Below are positions 63,861 through 64,000 of a DNA stretch of 64,000 nt, piece by piece. The stretch spans positions 13,635,001 through 13,699,000 of the forward strand of contig NW_025062476.1 of assembly GCF_000002995.4 (NCBI RefSeq). The letters run 5' to 3'. Position numbers and translations under genes: made by a program. Positions within the stretch are counted from its first letter, which is position 1; each line of letters starts with the position of its first letter. Source of the DNA: Brugia malayi (Eukaryota; Nematoda; Chromadorea; Rhabditida; Onchocercidae). A model generated the notes under the pieces. It was given only the letters and a program-made list of their open reading frames with translations. It did not search any database and was not told the origin of the DNA.

Positions 63861-64000
63861 CAGATAGTATGCCAGGAAAATAAAAATGAAATAATAAAAT
63901 GTTTACAAGAATCATACTGACAATCAACATTTAGAAAAAAAAATGGATAAAAACAAAGAAATTAAGAAACTTTAGCATTCAAGCAAATTATAGGTTTAGC
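63861..64000. other. 3' flank of the KChIP-like gene
   Basis: Short A+T-rich tail of the window, with nothing beyond the poly-A signals. Confidence 0.5.
63879..63884 (+). terminator. candidate polyadenylation signal
   Basis: AATAAA lies 19 bases after the stop of the KChIP-like gene; a second one is at 63893-63898. Confidence 0.5.

Overview
The window reads as eukaryotic and very probably a nematode, with clade III/filarial type my best guess. It is strongly A+T-rich with homopolymers and microsatellites everywhere. Introns have TTTTCAG-like acceptors. Several start codons sit a few bases after a TTTTAG acceptor, as expected for spliced-leader trans-splicing. It carries a family of Srx-type serpentine receptors, which is known only from nematodes. 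Gene models below were built by hand from reading frames, splice dinucleotides and intron phase; no search was run.

Layout. Bases 1-26,040 hold a plus-strand tandem family of four five-exon Srx-like chemoreceptor genes (1121-3118, 7029-10090, 12963-15087, 24001-26040) and one decayed exon-1 relic (about 22969-23300). All four share the intron phases 1,1,2,1. Copies 1 and 2 are intact on paper. Copy 3 has a damaged first donor and copy 4 a damaged fourth-exon acceptor. A solo LTR sits in an intron of copy 2. Between copies 3 and 4, on the minus strand, is a two-exon gene for a secreted, extremely acidic repeat protein (17497-18251).

Bases 28,855-35,701 are a young, nearly full-length BEL/Pao LTR retrotransposon with 532-bp LTRs, a 5-bp target duplication, and a gag-pol frame that is offset by one base only across RNase H.

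After it come housekeeping genes: mitochondrial ribosomal protein mS22 (36347-39103, minus, nine exons), then divergently a 22-exon GIGYF/GYF-domain translational repressor (41289-48831, plus). About 10 kb of gene-free simple-sequence DNA follows. The window ends with a six-exon gene for a KChIP-like neuronal calcium sensor whose EF-hand loops are all degenerate (59067-63860, plus).

The regions do not form one pathway. The receptor block is a typical fast-evolving accessory cluster (duplication, decay, TE insertion, minisatellites, shared promoter blocks). The right half is conserved cell machinery separated by repeats.
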